This document shows, in pieces, positions 8,192 through 9,343 of a stretch of DNA of 9,343 bases. This stretch comes from an uncultured Bacteroidota bacterium (GTDB taxonomy: Bacteria > Bacteroidota > Bacteroidia > Chitinophagales > Saprospiraceae): positions 1-9,343 of the forward strand of contig CALEIL010000372.1 in NCBI GenBank assembly GCA_937876435.1, given 5' to 3'. Each line of letters begins with the position of its first letter. Position 1 is the stretch's first letter. Under the pieces are notes generated by a model that saw only the letters and a program-made list of their open reading frames with translations, made no database searches and was not told the origin of the DNA. Both the position numbers and the translations under genes were made by a program.

Positions 8192-8758
8192 ATGAAGAAC
8201 TCGATAGATGTGAATTTCTTATTTACGGAATACCGGGACAAGTGTTACGGTTTCTTTATAAAGCTATTGGGTAATCAGGAACTAGCCAAAGACCTCACTC
8301 AAGATGTATTTCTAATACTACTTCGCAAAAAAACTGAGCTGAATGATGTCCGGGATTGGGACAATTATATATATGTTATGTGCCGCAACCGGGCCTATGA
8401 TCACCTCAAGAAAGCAGCCCACGATCAAAAATACCGGGATTATTTGTTCCGGTACTGGAACCAATCCGCCAATCTTCTCCGACCCAGCCGGGTGGAAAAA
8501 GAAATCGAGGCCAGTCATTATCAGGAATTGCTGGAAGAAAGTTTGAAAAATCTTCCCGATCAGCAACGCCTTATTTTCAACATGAGCAAAAAAGAAGGGT
8601 TGTCCCATCAGGTCATCGCAGAAAAACTCGATATATCTCCTATCACCGTCCGAAATCACCTGCACAGAGCTTTGAAAAATATCCGAGCCGCCACGCACCC
8701 TGATGTGGAACTGGTCATACTGGCTTTGGGTTTTTGGCTCTTGGCTCTTGGAGGCTAA
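8192..8758 (+). CDS. ECF-type RNA polymerase sigma factor (FecI-like)
   Basis: This is a 188-residue sigma-70 family protein. Region 2 covers about 8-72: FLFTEYRDKCYGFFIKLLGN, then ELAKDLTQDVFLILLRK (core-polymerase binding) and WDNYIYVMCRNRAYDHLKK (-10 recognition and melting). Region 4 covers about 113-166: LKNLPDQQRLIFNMSKKEGL, then VIAEKLDISPITVRNHLHRA (the -35-recognising helix-turn-helix). There is no region 3, as in ECF factors. I chose ATG 8192 because it puts region 2 at the usual distance from the N-terminus and lies just after a promoter; the frame continues up to TTG 8051 but the added 47 residues lie upstream of and within that promoter. The C-terminus (residues 171-188) is a hydrophobic tail, VELVILALGFWLLALGG. 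By family and position it should be controlled by the adjacent FecR and drive the SusC/SusD operon, but it is divergent from fecR. Confidence 0.94.
   Translation: MKNSIDVNFLFTEYRDKCYGFFIKLLGNQELAKDLTQDVFLILLRKKTELNDVRDWDNYIYVMCRNRAYDHLKKAAHDQKYRDYLFRYWNQSANLLRPSRVEKEIEASHYQELLEESLKNLPDQQRLIFNMSKKEGLSHQVIAEKLDISPITVRNHLHRALKNIRAATHPDVELVILALGFWLLALGG
8734..8751 (+). repeat. 7-bp tandem repeat at the 3' end of the sigma gene
   Basis: TTGGCTC occurs twice in tandem (8734-8740, 8741-8747), followed by TTGG, about 2.6 copies, seven bases before the stop codon. It encodes part of the hydrophobic tail. The unit is not a multiple of three, so gain or loss of a copy would change the last residues and the stop. 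Confidence 0.7.
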
Positions 8759-9298
8759 TTACCTATAAAATTTATCATCCGTCCATTTTGCAGGATTATT
8801 GATGATGTAATCCGAAATGCGTTGATATGATTTTTCATTGCGGATGATGTGTTCGTGATAATTTCGTTGCCACAATTTCCCCATTATTTCATTTTTCGAT
8901 TTATAAAAATCCAAACAACCATTTGCCGTCAACGATTTATAAGCACCCACAATATCACCAACCGTTTCCGGGGGGTGTAGGGGCAGGACGTGCCTCTGCT
9001 TTATTTATATCATTTTGGATATCCCCATCATTTTGGGCAACCGCAAGGGTTGCCCCTACCAATGCAAAAATGCCATGCACATGATTTGGCATTATTTGGA
9101 AAACATCTAATTCCAGACGTGGGAATCGTTGCGGTAATTTCAACCATTCATCATCCGCAATTTGTCCATATTCATTTAATATCATCTGGTCGTTTTCAAC
9201 GTGTCCGAAACGACAAATTCTACGTTGACAACAAATTGTTATTAAATACATTCCCGCCTGTGAATAATCTATCCCTTCAATCGGATTGACCTAGTGCA
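8759..9298 (-). pseudogene. REP-associated tyrosine transposase (RAYT, Y1_Tnp/IS200-like), frameshifted
   Basis: Three reading frames together give one RAYT protein. The N-terminal piece TRSIRLKG (9295-9272) is in one frame. The main piece (about 9269-8958: DYSQAGMYLITICCQRRICR, FGHVENDQMILNEYGQIADD, MPNHVHGIF) is in another and ends at TGA 8957. The last piece (about 8969-8759: PETVGDIVGAYKSL, KSKNEIMGKLWQRNYHEH, YIINNPAKWTDDKFYR) is in the first frame again. The HUH metal-binding motif is HVH (codons 9083-9075); the nucleophilic Tyr is probably that of GAYKSL. One shift fits an extra C in a C6 run (plus strand G6, 8970-8975), since C5 would read TPPETVGD. The other fits one lost base near 9270, since RLKGYDYSQAG is the usual family sequence. 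No clear start remains. It abuts the sigma stop. It is probably dead, unless the shifts are sequencing errors. Confidence 0.82.
8977..9059. repeat. REP-like inverted-repeat segment inside the transposase gene
   Basis: The 9-mer GTAGGGGCA (8977-8985) is repeated as its exact reverse complement TGCCCCTAC (9051-9059). Each end also forms its own hairpin: AGGGGCA/TGCCTCT (8979-8985 with 8991-8997, one G-T type mismatch, 5-base loop) and GGGCAACC/GGTTGCCC (9035-9042 with 9048-9055, perfect, 5-base loop). This is the layout of paired REP palindromes. It lies between the HUH half and the Tyr half of the RAYT gene and is read through in frame as VGATLAVAQ...EARPAPTP, low-complexity residues not needed for the fold. 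Confidence 0.65.
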
Positions 9299-9343
9299 CG
9301 AAAATCTAAATACATATCATGTTTTTCTTCATCTTTTTTGACA

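Noticed and set aside
9035..9055. Rho-independent terminator at the perfect 8-bp hairpin
   Set aside because: No T-run follows on the plus strand; the minus-strand continuation lacks a solid T-tract and is inside the transposase frame. A REP palindrome explains it better.

Overview
The window reads as a Bacteroidota chromosome segment; phylum is confident, lower rank is not. The evidence is an adjacent SusC/SusD pair, a FecI/FecR-type sigma/anti-sigma pair, a TTTG/TAnnTTTG promoter of the Bacteroidota type, a predicted SusD lipoprotein, and a REP-associated tyrosine transposase (RAYT) of a kind common in this phylum.

Layout. Positions 1-8016 are all read on the minus strand. In transcription order they are: a fecR-like anti-sigma gene (8016-6892), a TonB-dependent SusC transporter with an N-terminal STN signalling domain (6780-3316), a SusD substrate-binding lipoprotein (3294-1276) and a Tat-exported Gfo/Idh/MocA oxidoreductase (1230, running off the window start). 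Gaps of 111, 21 and 45 bp suggest one operon, a nutrient (probably glycan or glycoside) uptake locus. A 175-bp intergenic region separates fecR from a divergent plus-strand ECF sigma gene (8192-8758), which has its own promoter. The right end (8759-9298, minus) holds a broken RAYT gene carrying an internal REP-like inverted-repeat segment. Its stop codon directly abuts the sigma stop codon.

How it should work: by family knowledge, substrate binding at SusC/SusD is passed by the STN domain to the periplasmic part of FecR, which releases or activates the ECF sigma factor to transcribe the transporter operon. The oxidoreductase would act on the imported sugar or glycoside in the periplasm.

Main oddity: the fecR frame is open from a GTG at 8016 to a TAG at 6892 except for one in-frame TGA at 7881-7879. 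This stop falls in the N-terminal sigma-binding domain and leaves the membrane span and the periplasmic domains intact. If real, the circuit is uncoupled or works through a truncated anti-sigma protein. Other points are two small dyads in the divergent intergenic region, a hydrophobic tail on the sigma factor encoded partly by a 7-bp tandem repeat, and frameshifts in the RAYT gene, one of them at a C6 run. I see no rRNA, tRNA, CRISPR array, integrase or complete insertion sequence.
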